48,139 nt of DNA, from assembly GCA_944386885.1 (NCBI GenBank), contig CALXCU010000116.1, forward strand, positions 1 to 48,139. The letters are read 5' to 3'. The translations under genes were made by a program, and so were the position numbers. The notes under the pieces were generated by a model. It did not search any database. It had not been told where the DNA came from and saw nothing but the letters and a program-made list of their open reading frames with translations. The DNA comes from an uncultured Oscillospiraceae bacterium. GTDB lineage: Bacteria; Bacillota; Clostridia; Oscillospirales; Oscillospiraceae. Of the stretch, positions 48,101 through 48,139 are shown one piece after another. Each line of letters starts with the position of its first letter. Position 1 is the stretch's first letter.

Positions 48101-48139
48101 GGGGGTATAGCTCAGCTGGGAGAGCGCTTGAATGGCATT
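48101..48139 (+). tRNA. tRNA-Ala(GGC), 3' truncated by the window end
   Basis: GGGGGTATAGCTCAGCTGGG start, D arm GCTC-AGCTGGGA-GAGC, and anticodon-stem start CTTGAA leading into the loop with GGC. About half the gene is visible. Confidence 0.88.

Noticed and set aside
1..48139. CRISPR arrays, insertion sequences, rRNA
   Set aside because: No regularly spaced direct repeats, transposase genes or rRNA sequence were found by reading both strands.

Overview
The window reads as chromosomal DNA from a high-G+C, spore-forming, anaerobic member of the Clostridia, most like the Oscillospiraceae (Flavonifractor/Lawsonibacter/Intestinimonas type). This rests on a selenocysteine-containing glycine-reductase-type protein (amino-acid fermentation), an intact spo0A, strong AAGGAGG ribosome sites with frequent GTG/TTG starts, Gram-positive sensor kinases and cell-wall genes, and a QueT ECF-transporter subunit. 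The genus is inference; no 16S is present.

Layout. (1) 1-5551: 3' part of grdB with an in-frame UGA (Sec) and a SECIS-like hairpin, a YkvI-type transporter, spo0A, and an OmpR-type two-component system. (2) 5585-9804: a very large EndoQ-like PHP nuclease/UvrD helicase fusion, divergent from a LysR regulator. (3) 9896-23266: a leftward, tightly coupled 20-gene phage-like cassette with packaging, capsid, connector and a complete contractile tail/baseplate set, but no integrase, repressor, replication or lysis gene and no normal-length tape measure. (4) 23390-31000: two lipoproteins, an XpaC-like protein, a VanW-family protein, DUF2461, a polysaccharide deacetylase and an SH3/NlpC-P60 peptidase, i.e. 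envelope functions. (5) 31000-38914: a WYL regulator, then the phosphate regulon pstS-pstC-pstA-pstB-phoU-phoP-phoR behind a promoter with Pho-box-like repeats in place of a -35. (6) 39051-42835: a GlnK/GlnL-like two-component system, a PfoR-type PTS IIC membrane protein behind 10-bp-period direct repeats, and ridA. (7) 43001-46479: a preQ1-riboswitch-like leader with queT, galU, a Gdx/SugE exporter behind an attenuator-like leader, and a MATE exporter. (8) 46592-48139: rpsF-ssb-rpsR, then a strong promoter, a 55-nt tRNA-like element and the 5' half of tRNA-Ala(GGC).

How the parts work together. The phosphate block is a self-contained sense-and-import circuit: PhoR/PhoP control the Pst transporter, and PhoU couples the two. 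The GlnKL-like pair probably controls the PTS-like protein directly downstream, since the intervening DNA carries repeats resembling the Bacillus GlnL target. The phage-like cassette looks like a single transcript from a short upstream region with nested inverted repeats to a terminator at 9850-9885.

The most unusual items are the EndoQ-UvrD fusion with two clamp-binding motifs, the integrase-less and lysis-less head-plus-contractile-tail cassette with an apparently miniature tape-measure slot and an AUC start candidate in its baseplate gene, the leaders of queT and gdx, and the tRNA-like element next to tRNA-Ala. No database search was possible; all family assignments come from motifs and gene order.
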